From: Clostridia bacterium
GTDB taxonomy: Bacteria; Bacillota; Clostridia; Oscillospirales; CAG-272
Reading direction: 5' to 3'
Assembly: GCA_017399105.1 (NCBI GenBank)
Contig: JAFQEJ010000003.1
Span: 124,864-188,863 of the forward strand
DNA: 64,000 bases
In this document: positions 1 to 8,395 of the stretch, in pieces
Numbering within the stretch: the first letter of the stretch is position 1
Layout: each line of letters opens with the position of its first letter
Notes under the pieces: model-generated
Told to the model about the DNA's origin: nothing
The model's input: the letters and a program-made list of their open reading frames with translations, nothing else
The model's database searches: none
Position numbers and translations under genes: made by a program

Positions 1-1
1 C

Positions 2-883
2 CCCAAGCTCGCCCGCGCCATGCTCTTCGGAGCGGCACTGATCTGGGGCTCCTCCTTCTTCGTCATGAAGAACACCCTCGATGCCGTCCCGCCGAATCTG
101 CTCCTCGCTATCCGCTTCACTGCGGCAGGCATCCTCATGTCGGCAATCTTCTTTCCCAAGCTGAAAAAGCTCAACCGCACCTATCTCTGGCAGGGAGCCA
201 TCATCGGTGCCCTCTATTACACCGCTTACTGCACCCAGACCATCGGTCTCAACAACACCACTCCCGGCAAAAATGCCTTTCTCACCGCCATCTACTGTGT
301 GCTTGTCCCCTTTCTCTTTTGGTTTGTGTCGAAAAAGCGCCCCGATCTGTGGAATCTTGCCGCCGCCTTTATCTGCATCGTCGGCATCGGATTTGTCTCG
401 CTGGACGGCAACTTCAGAATCGGCTTCGGTGATGCCATGACTCTGGTGGGAGGCTTCTTCTATGCCGCGCATATGGTCGCTGTCGCTCTCTTCACCAAGG
501 ATCGGGATGCCATCCTCGTCACGATTCTCCAGTTCTACTACTGCGCCCTCTTTTCCTGGATTGCACACCTTCTCTTCGAGGATACCCCCACATCCATCGG
601 CAGCGATGCCATCCTCGCCCTTGCTTTCCTCGCGGTCTGCTGTACCGCCATCGCCATGCTCTTCCAGAACGTGGGTCAGAAGTACACCCCGCCCGCTCCC
701 GCCGCCATCATTCTCAGTCTGGAGTCTGTCTTCGGTGTTTTCTTCTCTGTCATCGCCTACAACGAACAGCTCACAGTCCGCCTGATCCTCGGCTTCGCTC
801 TCATCTTCGTTGCCGTGATCATATCCGAGACAAAGCTCAGCTTTATCACCGAGCGATTTTCCCCGCAGAAAAATCCCCAATAA
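2..883 (+). CDS. DMT-superfamily (EamA) transporter, 5' end outside window
   Basis: Integral membrane carrier of the drug/metabolite transporter superfamily. The frame is open from base 2 and reads PKLARA before the first ATG at base 20, so the real start probably lies left of the window. Motifs typical of EamA proteins are visible: LIWGSSFFVMK near the N-terminus, FTAAGILMS, and a second half with APAAIILSLESVFGVFFS. About ten hydrophobic segments are present in two EamA repeats, close to the family's usual length. The substrate cannot be told from sequence. Confidence 0.9.
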   Translation, partial: PKLARAMLFGAALIWGSSFFVMKNTLDAVPPNLLLAIRFTAAGILMSAIFFPKLKKLNRTYLWQGAIIGALYYTAYCTQTIGLNNTTPGKNAFLTAIYCVLVPFLFWFVSKKRPDLWNLAAAFICIVGIGFVSLDGNFRIGFGDAMTLVGGFFYAAHMVAVALFTKDRDAILVTILQFYYCALFSWIAHLLFEDTPTSIGSDAILALAFLAVCCTAIAMLFQNVGQKYTPPAPAAIILSLESVFGVFFSVIAYNEQLTVRLILGFALIFVAVIISETKLSFITERFSPQKNPQ

Positions 884-925
884 CGCATCTCACCGCCGCC
901 AGTCTGCATCATGCCGACCGGCGGC

Positions 926-954
926 TTGATCTTTTATCTGCACCGCTGTATACT
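926..954 (+). promoter_or_regulatory. Sigma-A type promoter for the LytTR operon
   Basis: TTGATC at 926-931 and TATACT at 949-954 are separated by 17 bases. The start codon of the LytTR gene follows 24 bases after the -10 box, giving a very short leader. Confidence 0.6.
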
Positions 955-978
955 ATAGCCACGAAAGGAGGCATCCCT

Positions 979-1413
979 GTGAAAATCATCATCCATAAAT
1001 CCCCCGCCGTCACCGAGACCGAGATCAACATCACCTGCAGCACCACCGCAGGGCTTGAGAATATCATCGCCGCCCTCGGTATGCTCGACCGCAGGCTGGC
1101 AGGAAGGCTGGGCGATGAAACCGTGTTCGTCGAGTTTGATGAGGTGCTCCGCCTCGAATCGGTGGACGGACGAAGCTTCTTCTACACTGCCTGTGAAACC
1201 TACGAATACGAGGGCAGTCTCGCAGACATGGAAAAAGCCACGTCAGATACCCTCTTCACCCGTGTGTCTAAATCTGCAATCGTCAACCTTCGCCATGTGA
1301 AATCCATCAAAAAAGTCCCCGGCAGCCGCCTGCTCGCCACCCTCGATAACGGCGAAGGGGTCACCGTCTCCCGCATGTATATGCCCGAAATCAAAAGGAG
1401 GTTAGGCATATGA
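979..1413 (+). CDS. LytTR DNA-binding domain regulator
   Basis: A 144-residue protein with a C-terminal LytTR DNA-binding domain (about residues 45-144), including VFVEFDEVLRLES, ATSDTLFTRVSKSAIVNLRHVK and LDNGEGVTVSRMYMPEIKRRL, which match the domain's beta-strand core. There is no response-regulator receiver domain, so it is a stand-alone LytTR protein. It starts at GTG (979) behind AAAGGAG. It overlaps the next gene by four bases (ATGA). LytTR proteins of this size paired with a DUF3021 membrane protein are common in Bacillota, where the membrane partner often antagonises the regulator; that role here is inference. Confidence 0.9.
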   Translation: MKIIIHKSPAVTETEINITCSTTAGLENIIAALGMLDRRLAGRLGDETVFVEFDEVLRLESVDGRSFFYTACETYEYEGSLADMEKATSDTLFTRVSKSAIVNLRHVKSIKKVPGSRLLATLDNGEGVTVSRMYMPEIKRRLGI

Positions 1414-1838
1414 AACACTTTAACACGATCCGATCCGTCTTTCACAGCTGCATCTTCAGCTACGGCTGCTCTGCTGTGGTAATCGTCATCACCCATGCAG
1501 TAGTCCCCCACGCCGATGTAAACTTCATGCTCCTGCTCCGCGCTCATCTGATCGCAGGTACAATCGCCGGCATCCTCAATACGCTGATCTATACAACCGA
1601 CCTCCCCATCCTGATCCGCCGTGTCATCGCCACCGCCTTCACGATCCCTATCTTCATCATCGCCGCCCTTCTCTCGGGCAGTATGAATATAGACAGCATC
1701 CGAATTCCATATTTCATCGGAATCTCCATTCTTGCAGGAGGTATCGCCACCGCCCTCGCCTTCATCATCTCCGACCGCATCGAGCGCGCCTATCTCAACG
1801 CCGTCAACCGCGCCCTGGAGCAAAAGCGCGAAAAATAA
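1410..1838 (+). CDS. DUF3021 family membrane protein
   Basis: A 142-residue protein with four predicted membrane segments (roughly residues 15-37, 42-62, 70-90 and 100-122) and a basic C-terminus (LEQKREK). Size, topology and translational coupling to a LytTR gene identify the DUF3021 family. It probably works with the LytTR protein as a membrane-bound inhibitor. No enzymatic motif is visible. A bidirectional terminator follows. Confidence 0.85.
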   Translation: MKHFNTIRSVFHSCIFSYGCSAVVIVITHAVVPHADVNFMLLLRAHLIAGTIAGILNTLIYTTDLPILIRRVIATAFTIPIFIIAALLSGSMNIDSIRIPYFIGISILAGGIATALAFIISDRIERAYLNAVNRALEQKREK

Positions 1839-1881
1839 CTCCAATTCGGCAAATTCAAGCCTCCGCCCTGCCATAACAAAA

Positions 1882-1912
1882 AAATCCGAGAATAACTCTC
1901 GGATTTCTTTTT
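1882..1912. terminator. Bidirectional intrinsic terminator
   Basis: The 9-bp stem AAATCCGAG / CTCGGATTT has a T-rich tail on the plus strand and an A-run on the left that becomes a T-run on the minus strand. It can serve both the LytTR operon and rnj. A second perfect stem (GTCAATCCTG / CAGGATTGAC, 1955-1979) directly follows the rnj stop codon. Confidence 0.85.
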
Positions 1913-1978
1913 AACTCTAACTTACCATTCCCCACCAAACCTCGAGGAAGCAATGTCAATCCTGTTCCGCAGGATTGA

Positions 1979-3655
1979 CTATACATTCATCACGACAGGG
2001 AGAATCATCGGCTTGCGCTTGGTCTTCTGATACAAGAATTTGCTAAGATCGTCCTTCACTCTGCTCTTGAGCTGATTCCACTCGGTCATGTTGTTGTCAA
2101 GGCAGGATTGCAGGGCATTGCGGGAGATCTCCTTGATCTCGTCCAGCAGCTCCTCCGACTCGCGCACATAGACAAAGCCGCGGGAAACCACATCGGGGCC
2201 CGAGCAGATCGAAAGGTCGTCTGTATCCACGGTTGCAACCACAACGATGAGTCCGTCCTCGCCCAGATGCCGTCTGTCGCGAAGCACAATGTTGCCTACG
2301 TCACCGACGCCAAGACCGTCGATCAGCACTCTGCCCGAGGGAACCGTGCCGTTGAAGCGCGCGCCCTTGTTGTCGATCTCGAGCACCTTGCCAATCTCGG
2401 ATACAAAGATGTTCTGCGGCTCCATACCCATATATTCAGCCAGCTTCTTATGCTCGGCAAGATGCTTGTATTCGCCGTGAATCGGCATGAAATACTTCGG
2501 CTTGGTCAGCGCATGCATCAGCTTCAGCTCTTCTCTGCAGGCATGACCCGAAACGTGCACTTCCACCGAGGAATCCTTGAATACCGATACGCCCTTCTTG
2601 TAGAGCTCGTTTACAATCTTGTTGACCAGCTTTTCGTTGCCGGGAATGGGGGTTGCGCTGATGACCACCAGATCGTTGGGGCCGAGTGTTACCTTGTCAT
2701 GATCGGAGAATGCCATACGGTAGAGGGCAGACATGGGCTCGCCCTGGCTTCCGGTGGTGATCACCGTCAGATTTTCGGGATTAAAGCGCTTGATCTCGTT
2801 GATATCGATCAGCACGCCCTCGGGTACGTCCATGTAGCCCAGCTCAATAGCAGCGGAAAGCACATTCAGCATGCTTCGTCCGGTCACCGCCACCTTACGT
2901 CCGTATGCGGCACTGGTATTGATAATCTGCTGTACACGGTGAACGTTGGAGGAGAAGGTGGAAATAATCAGACGCTTATCCTTGTTGCGCATAAAGATAT
3001 TGTCAAGCGAAGCTCCCACCGTGCGCTCGGAAGGGGTATAACCGCTGCGCTCCACATTGGTCGACTCACACATGAGAAGCAGCACGCCCTTGTTGCCCAG
3101 CTCACCCAGACGCGCCAGGTTCATCATCTCGCCCTCGATGGGAGTCAGATCCAGCTTGAAGTCGCCCGAATGAATGATCGTGCCCAGCGGAGTCTTGAGA
3201 GCAATACAGCATGCGTCTGCAATCGAATGGTTCACGCGAATAAATTCAGCCGTAAAAGCACCCAGCTTCACCGTATCCCCCGCCTGTACGCACTCGAGGG
3301 TGGGATACATGTCATAACGGTGCTCTGCAAGCTTGTTTTGCAGAATACCGAGAGCAAGTCTTGTAGCATAAACCGGTGCATCAATGGACTTGAGCACATA
3401 GGGCAGCGCACCGATATGATCCTCGTGACCGTGGGTGATAAGAATACCGCGGATTTTCTCCTTGTTCTTCTCAAGATATGTGATGTCGGGGATCACCAGA
3501 TCAATACCCAGCATATCGTCATCCGGGAAGCCCAGACCGCAGTCGATGATCACAATATCATCCTCGTACTCGATGACAGCCAGATTCTTTCCGATCTCGT
3601 TCAGACCGCCCAGCATCATAACCTTCAGTTTCTTGGTTGCTCTGTTTTTTGTCAT
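1979..3655 (-). CDS. rnj: Ribonuclease J
   Basis: Metallo-beta-lactamase/beta-CASP ribonuclease acting in the cytoplasm in mRNA turnover and 5' processing. The zinc motif HGHEDH is at residues 75-80, preceded by IIDCGLGFPDDDMLG. The beta-CASP part includes MCESTNVERSG, TFSSNVHRVQQI and VHVSGHA, followed by the C-terminal domain. At 558 residues it is the usual length for RNase J. A longer frame opens 18 bases upstream, but AAAGGA lies just before the ATG at 3655, so that start is chosen. Whether it corresponds to J1 or J2 cannot be decided here. Confidence 0.95.
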   Translation of the reverse strand: MTKNRATKKLKVMMLGGLNEIGKNLAVIEYEDDIVIIDCGLGFPDDDMLGIDLVIPDITYLEKNKEKIRGILITHGHEDHIGALPYVLKSIDAPVYATRLALGILQNKLAEHRYDMYPTLECVQAGDTVKLGAFTAEFIRVNHSIADACCIALKTPLGTIIHSGDFKLDLTPIEGEMMNLARLGELGNKGVLLLMCESTNVERSGYTPSERTVGASLDNIFMRNKDKRLIISTFSSNVHRVQQIINTSAAYGRKVAVTGRSMLNVLSAAIELGYMDVPEGVLIDINEIKRFNPENLTVITTGSQGEPMSALYRMAFSDHDKVTLGPNDLVVISATPIPGNEKLVNKIVNELYKKGVSVFKDSSVEVHVSGHACREELKLMHALTKPKYFMPIHGEYKHLAEHKKLAEYMGMEPQNIFVSEIGKVLEIDNKGARFNGTVPSGRVLIDGLGVGDVGNIVLRDRRHLGEDGLIVVVATVDTDDLSICSGPDVVSRGFVYVRESEELLDEIKEISRNALQSCLDNNMTEWNQLKSRVKDDLSKFLYQKTKRKPMILPVVMNV

Positions 3656-4012
3656 TGTAGTTCCTTTCATCAATTATATACACATGGCTTTTCCTGCCGC
3701 CGCATATAAACTGCGCGCACAAAAAAAGCCGCTTTCAAAATAGACGGCAAACGTACTGTTCAGAATCAGCGTGCTGCGGCAGCACTTTCTCATAAAATTC
3801 CGCACAAAAAGAAAGCCTGACCCGCAAGCAACCGATGATTCATATGTAAAGTCGCGAATCGGGCAGGACTGCACACACGACCCGTACAGTCTCGCGATTC
3901 GCCAGCCGCATGCATTCATACAGCAAACCGAACAAACGTAAACACTGCGTTTATTGTAACACAGAGATGTTAACTTATCCCGTCATAACAATTGAATATT
4001 TCATGAACGCAT
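3656..4012. other. Intergenic region with an inverted repeat, no gene seen
   Basis: About 360 bases between rnj and the small gene upstream hold no convincing coding sequence. GCGAATCG (near 3853) can pair with CGATTCGC (near 3894), with GACTG/CAGTC nested inside. There is no T-run, so it is not an obvious terminator. It lies in the probable 5' region of rnj and could be a leader structure. Confidence 0.4.
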
Positions 4013-4309
4013 TTAAAAGGCAAGCTGAAACAGAAGTACCAGCCCGCTTCCTGTCAGACTGCCCGCCGAAAACCAGAAAAGCCTCTGCACACCCGACGGA
4101 CGCCGCACACGCTTCTCTCTCAAAATTGAGGGCAGTCCCATCATGTTCGCTCCTACGATTCGGTTTGCCTCGCGGATCATGTCATCCTCCCCCGCGCGCT
4201 CCACCGCCGCATTCTCGTTGAGAATAAAATAAGCACTCTCAAACAGCTCCGAGCCGGTATTCTTCAAAAAAATCATTCGCCTCTGTGCCCCCTTGCAGCC
4301 TCCGTACAT
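4013..4309 (-). CDS. Small conserved hypothetical protein
   Basis: A 98-residue protein. The core MIFLKNTGSELFESAYF, then a stretch with AGEDDMIREANRIV, resembles small uncharacterised proteins I recall from Clostridia. The C-terminus has a hydrophobic helix (LFWFSAGSLTGSGLVLLFQL) that could span the membrane. AAGGAGG precedes the ATG at 4309 with 9-base spacing; a TTG one codon upstream is also possible. The ORF on the opposite strand (3910-4221) lacks a ribosome site and is taken as a shadow. Function unknown. Confidence 0.65.
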   Translation of the reverse strand: MYGGCKGAQRRMIFLKNTGSELFESAYFILNENAAVERAGEDDMIREANRIVGANMMGLPSILREKRVRRPSGVQRLFWFSAGSLTGSGLVLLFQLAF

Positions 4310-4396
4310 CAAAAGCCACCTCCTTACACCCGAAGTATTGCCGGATATCCCCTGCGTTAATCACTCATCCTCAAATTTATTATATGCTCCCACCCC

Positions 4397-4425
4397 TTGA
4401 CAAATCCCCAAATTCATGATATAAT
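4397..4425 (+). promoter_or_regulatory. Consensus sigma-A promoter of pnuC
   Basis: TTGACA at 4397-4402, a 17-base spacer and TATAAT at 4420-4425 form a perfect consensus. Transcription should start near 4432 and leave a leader of about 145 bases before pnuC. Confidence 0.9.
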
Positions 4426-4431
4426 CCCCAC

Positions 4432-4576
4432 ACAAACAACTCTCCGCTTGCCGCTATGGTGCGGCATACCTCACCCAATAACTGCCACCGGGTAGTCAGG
4501 ATGCATGCATCCGTCTGCGTATCGTTAGGTCATAGAAGATACGCGGCGGGTGTTTTATTTTTTTAAGGAGGCACAC
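4432..4576 (+). promoter_or_regulatory. Structured pnuC leader, candidate riboswitch/attenuator
   Basis: The leader folds on paper into several stems. TGCCGC/GCGGCA is at 4449-4466. A multi-branch domain is closed by CACCC (4472-4476) and GGGTG (4548-4552) and holds ACTGCC/GGTAGT (4481-4496), GGATG/CATCC (4499-4512) and GCGTATC/GATACGC (4517-4544). A T-rich tract (TTTTATTTTTTT) follows, then AAGGAGG. The last stem can extend with CCG/CGG, which would compete with GGATG/CATCC, so an on/off switch is plausible. I could not match it to TPP, FMN, THF, ZTP, preQ1 or cobalamin consensus features that I remember. Confidence 0.6.
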
Positions 4577-5290
4577 ATGAAGCTTTACAATTCCTTCGCC
4601 ACACTCACCAAATTCGAGCTTGCCCTCTGGCTTTCCTCTCTTGCCGTCATCGCCGTTACCTTTATCACAGCAGGTGCCTTTGATCCCCTTGTCCTCACCG
4701 CCCTGCTTGTGGGAGCCACCGCACTCATCTTCGTTTCAAAGGGCGATCCCACAGGTCAGCTTCTCACCGTCCTTTTCGCCGCCATCTACGGGATCATCTC
4801 CTTTCGCCTGCGCTATTACGGCGAGATGATCACCTACATGGGCATGTCGGCTCCCATTGCCGCCGCTTCATTTATCTCATGGCTGCGGCATCCCTTTGCG
4901 CGGGGGAAGGCTGAGGTTGCCGTCGGTCAGCTCACAAGCCGAACCGTGCTCCTCCTTGCAGCGCTTACTGCAGCTGTTACCTTCGCTTTCTATTTCATCC
5001 TCGCCGCCTTTGATACGCCAACCCTTCCCGTCGCCACAATCTCGGTAGCCACCAGCTTTGCCGCATCCGCTCTCACACTTCTGCGCTCCCCCTGGTATGC
5101 CCTCGCCTACTCGGCAAACGATGTTGTGCTCATCATTCTCTGGGTTATCGCGTCATTCAGCGACCGTACCTACATTCCCATGATCGTCTGCTTCGTAATC
5201 TTCCTCGCAAACGATCTCTACGGCTTCATCAACTGGAGAAAAATCGCCAAAAAGCAGAAAAAAACGGCGGGAGCAGGTCTCCGCCGTTGA
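4577..5290 (+). CDS. pnuC: PnuC-family vitamin-precursor transporter
   Basis: A 237-residue membrane protein of the PnuC family, facilitators for nicotinamide riboside and, in some subfamilies, thiamine or other vitamin precursors. Seven or eight hydrophobic segments are visible. The terminal motif FLANDLYGFINWRKI and the central YGIISFRLRYYGEMITY match the family. The start is the ATG at 4577 behind AAGGAGG; an in-frame upstream ATG lies in the leader and lacks a ribosome site. The substrate is open: the leader is not a recognised thiamine or FMN riboswitch. The coding end contains a hairpin that serves as terminator for the opposite strand. Confidence 0.85.
   Translation: MKLYNSFATLTKFELALWLSSLAVIAVTFITAGAFDPLVLTALLVGATALIFVSKGDPTGQLLTVLFAAIYGIISFRLRYYGEMITYMGMSAPIAAASFISWLRHPFARGKAEVAVGQLTSRTVLLLAALTAAVTFAFYFILAAFDTPTLPVATISVATSFAASALTLLRSPWYALAYSANDVVLIILWVIASFSDRTYIPMIVCFVIFLANDLYGFINWRKIAKKQKKTAGAGLRR
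5257..5288 (-). terminator. Terminator for the lipoprotein gene, inside the pnuC 3' end
   Basis: AACGGCGG (5263-5270) pairs with CCGCCGTT (5281-5288). On the minus strand the stem is followed by six T. It lies within the last codons of the convergent pnuC gene. Confidence 0.75.
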
Positions 5291-5301
5291 TATTCCATAT
5301 A

Positions 5302-5793
5302 TTATTCTACCATCAGCTCAGCACAGATCGCATCAAGCTTTTCGCACGCCTCGTTATCTTCTACAGTACAAACGGTGTAGAGCGCGGGGTAGTTGTTCCC
5401 GTTTACCGTCTCATAATAGCCGTAGTAAATACGCCATGTCTCGCCATCCTTCACCGTATTGAAGGACAACATCGGTGCCTCACCGTCGGCAGGCTCTTCG
5501 CGCTTATAGAAGCTGATGCCGTAGTTCCATCCGTAATGACCTCGTGCGCTGATAGGAGCCTCAGCCCTCAGCTCCGACACCACTTCTGCCAGCGACGCCA
5601 GCGAATCTCCATCGGTCACATGAAGTCTCTCACCGTTCATGCCGCAGTGAAGCTCAGCCGATTTTGCCGCAGACAGATCCATTCCGGAAAAATCCAGCCA
5701 ATCGGCAGATGCATCGGGTACCTCTTCTCTTTCGCAGCCTGTTAATACCAGACAGAACAGAAGTGTAAGCATCAAACAGATCAATCGTTTCAT
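5302..5793 (-). CDS. Small lipoprotein of unknown function
   Basis: A 163-residue secreted lipoprotein. The signal peptide MKRLICLMLTLLFCLVLTGC ends in a clear lipobox (LTGC). The mature part has no family I recognise; it contains ARGHYGWNYGISFYKREEP and IYYGYYETVNG and looks beta-rich. GGGAGG lies 8 bases before the ATG at 5793; the longer upstream frame has no signal-like start. It is divergent from the XRE membrane regulator at 5962, so the two may be functionally linked, but this is inference. Confidence 0.8.
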   Translation of the reverse strand: MKRLICLMLTLLFCLVLTGCEREEVPDASADWLDFSGMDLSAAKSAELHCGMNGERLHVTDGDSLASLAEVVSELRAEAPISARGHYGWNYGISFYKREEPADGEAPMLSFNTVKDGETWRIYYGYYETVNGNNYPALYTVCTVEDNEACEKLDAICAELMVE

Positions 5794-5901
5794 TTTCGGT
5801 GCCTCCCATACGATATTGTGTTTGTTTGACGATAAATAATCAAAAATTGTTCCGAAAAAAGCATTGCAACCGTGAATTGACAAATTGTACAGCCCGCTCC
5901 C

Positions 5902-5930
5902 TTGTCTGCAACCGTGATTTATGTTAAAAT
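5902..5930 (+). promoter_or_regulatory. Probable promoter of the XRE regulator
   Basis: TTGTCT (5902-5907), 17 bases, TAAAAT (5925-5930), about 30 bases before the start codon of the XRE gene. Confidence 0.55.
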
Positions 5931-5961
5931 AAGGGCACAACAACCACCACGGAGGTACATC

Positions 5962-6939
5962 ATGATACTTGCAGACAAAATTGCATCGCTTCGCAAAAAG
6001 AACGGCTGGTCTCAGGAAGAGCTTGCCGAACAGCTTGGCGTCACCCGCCAGTCGATCTCCAAATGGGAATCTGCCGGAGCTACTCCCGACCTGGAGCGCA
6101 TCCTCATGATGGCGCGCATCTTCGGCGTCAGCTGTGACTATTTATTAAAGGACGAAATCGAAACCGAGCAGTACACAGACGAGGCAGAGCCTTCAAGCAT
6201 CCGCCGCATCAGCATGGAGGATGCCAACCGTTTTCTCGCACAGAAGGAATCAGCTTCACGCAAAATCGCGCTGGCAGTCTCGCTCTGCATCCTCTGTCCC
6301 ATTCCTCTGCTTTTCTTCATCGGACTGGCGGATGCAAACAGCATTTCCCAGGGAGCGGCAGTACTTATCGGACTGATCTCACTCCTTCTGCTTGTCGCCG
6401 GCGCTGTTGCCATCTTCATCTCCTGCGGCATGGCAGAAAAAGAATGGACCTTCCTCGAATATGAAGATATCGAGCGTGAATACGGCGTCATCGGCATGGT
6501 GAAGGAGCGCATGGAGCGTGAGAAGCCTTCCTATATCAAGGCAAACACGGTCGGCGTTATCCTCTGCATCCTTGGTGTGCTTCCTCTTCTGGCAGCGGCA
6601 CTCCTTGAGGGGCATGCTCTTTCTGTACTCGGCGGCATATGCTTCCTGCTTTTGGCGGTATCGGCAGCGGTTAATCTCTTCGTGCGCGTCGGTATGATCC
6701 GCGAGAGCCTGCTCAAGCTTGCCGAGGAAGAGGACTACCGCAGAGAGAACAAGCGCATCGCAAAGAAAAAGGAATCCATCGCCGCTGTCTACTGGATGGT
6801 TGTCACCGCCATCTATCTGGCATGGAGCTTCGCTGCCGATGCGTGGAGCATCAGCTGGATGGTCTGGCCGGTGGCAGGTGTGCTCTTCGCTGCAGTCATG
6901 GCGATTGCAGATGCATTTTTAAAGAAGGATGAGAAATAA
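5962..6939 (+). CDS. XRE-family regulator with C-terminal membrane domain
   Basis: A 325-residue protein. Residues 1-65 form an XRE helix-turn-helix ([20 protein letters not shown], then [15 protein letters not shown]). The rest has about six hydrophobic segments in pairs (near 103-152, 195-245 and 280-322) separated by charged cytoplasmic stretches rich in E and K. This architecture is common in Clostridia; membrane tethering may sense envelope state. The ATG at 5962 follows GGAGGT; the longer frame starts inside the promoter region. A strong bidirectional terminator follows. Confidence 0.88.
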   Translation: MILADKIASLRKKNGWSQEELAEQLGVTRQSISKWESAGATPDLERILMMARIFGVSCDYLLKDEIETEQYTDEAEPSSIRRISMEDANRFLAQKESASRKIALAVSLCILCPIPLLFFIGLADANSISQGAAVLIGLISLLLLVAGAVAIFISCGMAEKEWTFLEYEDIEREYGVIGMVKERMEREKPSYIKANTVGVILCILGVLPLLAAALLEGHALSVLGGICFLLLAVSAAVNLFVRVGMIRESLLKLAEEEDYRRENKRIAKKKESIAAVYWMVVTAIYLAWSFAADAWSISWMVWPVAGVLFAAVMAIADAFLKKDEK

Positions 6940-6950
6940 GCTTTCCCAAT

Positions 6951-6991
6951 AAACAAACAGGACTGCACACATAATACAGTCCTGTTTGTTT
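6951..6991. terminator. Strong bidirectional terminator
   Basis: A 15-bp perfect stem (6951-6965 with 6977-6991), beginning AAACAAACAGG and ending CCTGTTTGTTT. It sits between the convergent XRE regulator and aldo/keto reductase genes. Confidence 0.9.
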
Positions 6992-7008
6992 ATTCATTTC
7001 TGATATGA

Positions 7009-8085
7009 TTACAGCGCCGCAGCCTTTCCGAGCAGCTCGCGAATGGGCAGCTTCTGGGGACATGTCTCCTCGCAGGCACCGCAGCCAACACAGTCGCCAG
7101 CTTTGGAAAGCTCCACCTCAGCCTCGCAGGGGAGATCATATTGCTCTGCGTTCATCCTGGTGAAAATCTCGGGAATCGGAATCTCACAGGGACATCCTGC
7201 CACACAGTAGCGGCATGCGGTACAACGGATAAGATCTGCAGATTTGAGAATACCGGTCACCTTGTCCACCGCCGTGCGCTCGGTCTCGTCAAGAGGCTTG
7301 AAATCCTTCATATAGCTGATATTATCGAGCATCTGCTCCATATTGCTCATGCCAGAGAGCACATTGACCACGCCCTCAAAGCCTGCGGCAAAGCGGATAG
7401 CATAGCTTGCGGGAGACGCACTGCCCAGCCCGTCAAAGACAGCCTTTGCCGCCGCCGGAAGATTGGCGAGACTGCCGCCCTTCACAGGCTCCATAATGAC
7501 AATCTGCTTGCCATGCTTACGGCATACCTCATAGCACTTTCGTGCTTCCACACCGCCGTCCTCATAGTCCAGGTAGTTGAACTGAATCTGGATAACCTCC
7601 AGCTCTGGATATTCGGTGATGATCTGATCGAGCACCGCCGCTTTGTCATGGAAGGAAATGCCCACATGACGAATCTTGCCCTCTTCCTTCATGGCGAAGG
7701 CAGTCTCGTAGGCCTTTGCAGCCTTGTACTGCTTGAACAGATCCGCATTCTGGCAGTGCATGAGCAGAACATCGAAATAGTCCACACCGCAGAGCGTCAG
7801 CTCCTCCTCGATCATGGGACGAACTGTCTCCTCCCCCTGAAAGGTGCCGGGAGAAAGCTTATCCACCAGAATATAAGATTCACGGGGATGACGGTCGGTA
7901 AGACATTTCTTCACCGCAACCTCGCTCTTGCCTCCGATATAGCCGTGTGCAGTATCAAAATAGTTGAAGCCGGCTTCAAGGAAGGCATCGACCATGGCAC
8001 TGGTCTGCTCATAGTCCACGTCCCCATCCTTCATGGGAAGACGCATGCAGCCGAAGCCAAGCTTGCCTTTGATGTTTGTAAGCAT
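7009..8085 (-). CDS. Aldo/keto reductase with C-terminal ferredoxin domain
   Basis: A 358-residue cytoplasmic oxidoreductase. The aldo/keto reductase barrel (about 1-265) has the catalytic tetrad Asp44 and Tyr49 (YFDTAHGYIGG), Lys76 and His110 (LLMHCQN). The C-terminal 70 residues carry two 4Fe-4S clusters: CTACRYCVAGCPCEIPIP and CVGCGACEETCPQKLPI. This fusion is a known clostridial subfamily; the clusters suggest ferredoxin-linked electron transfer rather than plain NADPH use. GAGAGG lies before the ATG at 8085. The substrate is unknown. Confidence 0.93.
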   Translation of the reverse strand: MLTNIKGKLGFGCMRLPMKDGDVDYEQTSAMVDAFLEAGFNYFDTAHGYIGGKSEVAVKKCLTDRHPRESYILVDKLSPGTFQGEETVRPMIEEELTLCGVDYFDVLLMHCQNADLFKQYKAAKAYETAFAMKEEGKIRHVGISFHDKAAVLDQIITEYPELEVIQIQFNYLDYEDGGVEARKCYEVCRKHGKQIVIMEPVKGGSLANLPAAAKAVFDGLGSASPASYAIRFAAGFEGVVNVLSGMSNMEQMLDNISYMKDFKPLDETERTAVDKVTGILKSADLIRCTACRYCVAGCPCEIPIPEIFTRMNAEQYDLPCEAEVELSKAGDCVGCGACEETCPQKLPIRELLGKAAAL

Positions 8086-8137
8086 AGTGTATACCTCTCT
8101 GTATTTATCTTATTTTATTTTCATGAATAACTACGGG

Positions 8138-8369
8138 TCACGCCTCTTTTAGCGTGATAACCTCGCCGTCTGTCAGCAGGAGCTGAACCGTGCGGTCATC
8201 CGGATCCTCGGATGCGGTAACTGCTTCAATGCGGCTCTGCTTTTCGTAGGGTTCAATAACGGTTACCACACAGATGCCGCCGCGGAAGGTATCGGTAACA
8301 TTCCCGGATCAATCAATGGACAGTCGTGCTCAGATACTGAAAAAGCGCTTTCATGCATTTACTATGCAT
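8138..8369 (-). pseudogene. Small gene with two apparent frameshifts
   Basis: Between the MATE and aldo/keto reductase genes, minus strand. AAGGAG precedes an ATG at 8369 that opens MHSKCMKALFQYLS and soon hits a stop. A second frame then reads coherently to a TGA at 8138, including DTFRGGICVVTVIEPYEKQS and QLLLTDGEVITLKEA. The span is one base more than a multiple of three, as expected after two single-base losses from a 78-codon gene. It starts 26 bases after the MATE stop, so it was probably the second gene of that operon. Function unknown. A sequencing error is an alternative. Confidence 0.5.
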
Positions 8370-8395
8370 TGCAGTCATCTCCTTGAAAGTGATGT

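Noticed and set aside
2108..3709. 533-residue ORF antisense to rnj
   Set aside because: It mirrors the codon pattern of rnj, has no ribosome site and no recognisable domain; a shadow frame.
3910..4221. 103-residue plus-strand ORF
   Set aside because: No ribosome site, Pro/Ser-rich tail typical of shadow frames, and it opposes a better-supported small gene.
4432..4576. TPP or FMN riboswitch for pnuC
   Set aside because: The TPP block CTGAGA and the FMN block GGCGGTGA are absent.
8138..8308. Reading the late frame of the broken small gene as the C-terminus of a heparinase-like protein
   Set aside because: The stretch is too short and has no diagnostic motif; an upstream start with ribosome site fits a small independent gene better.
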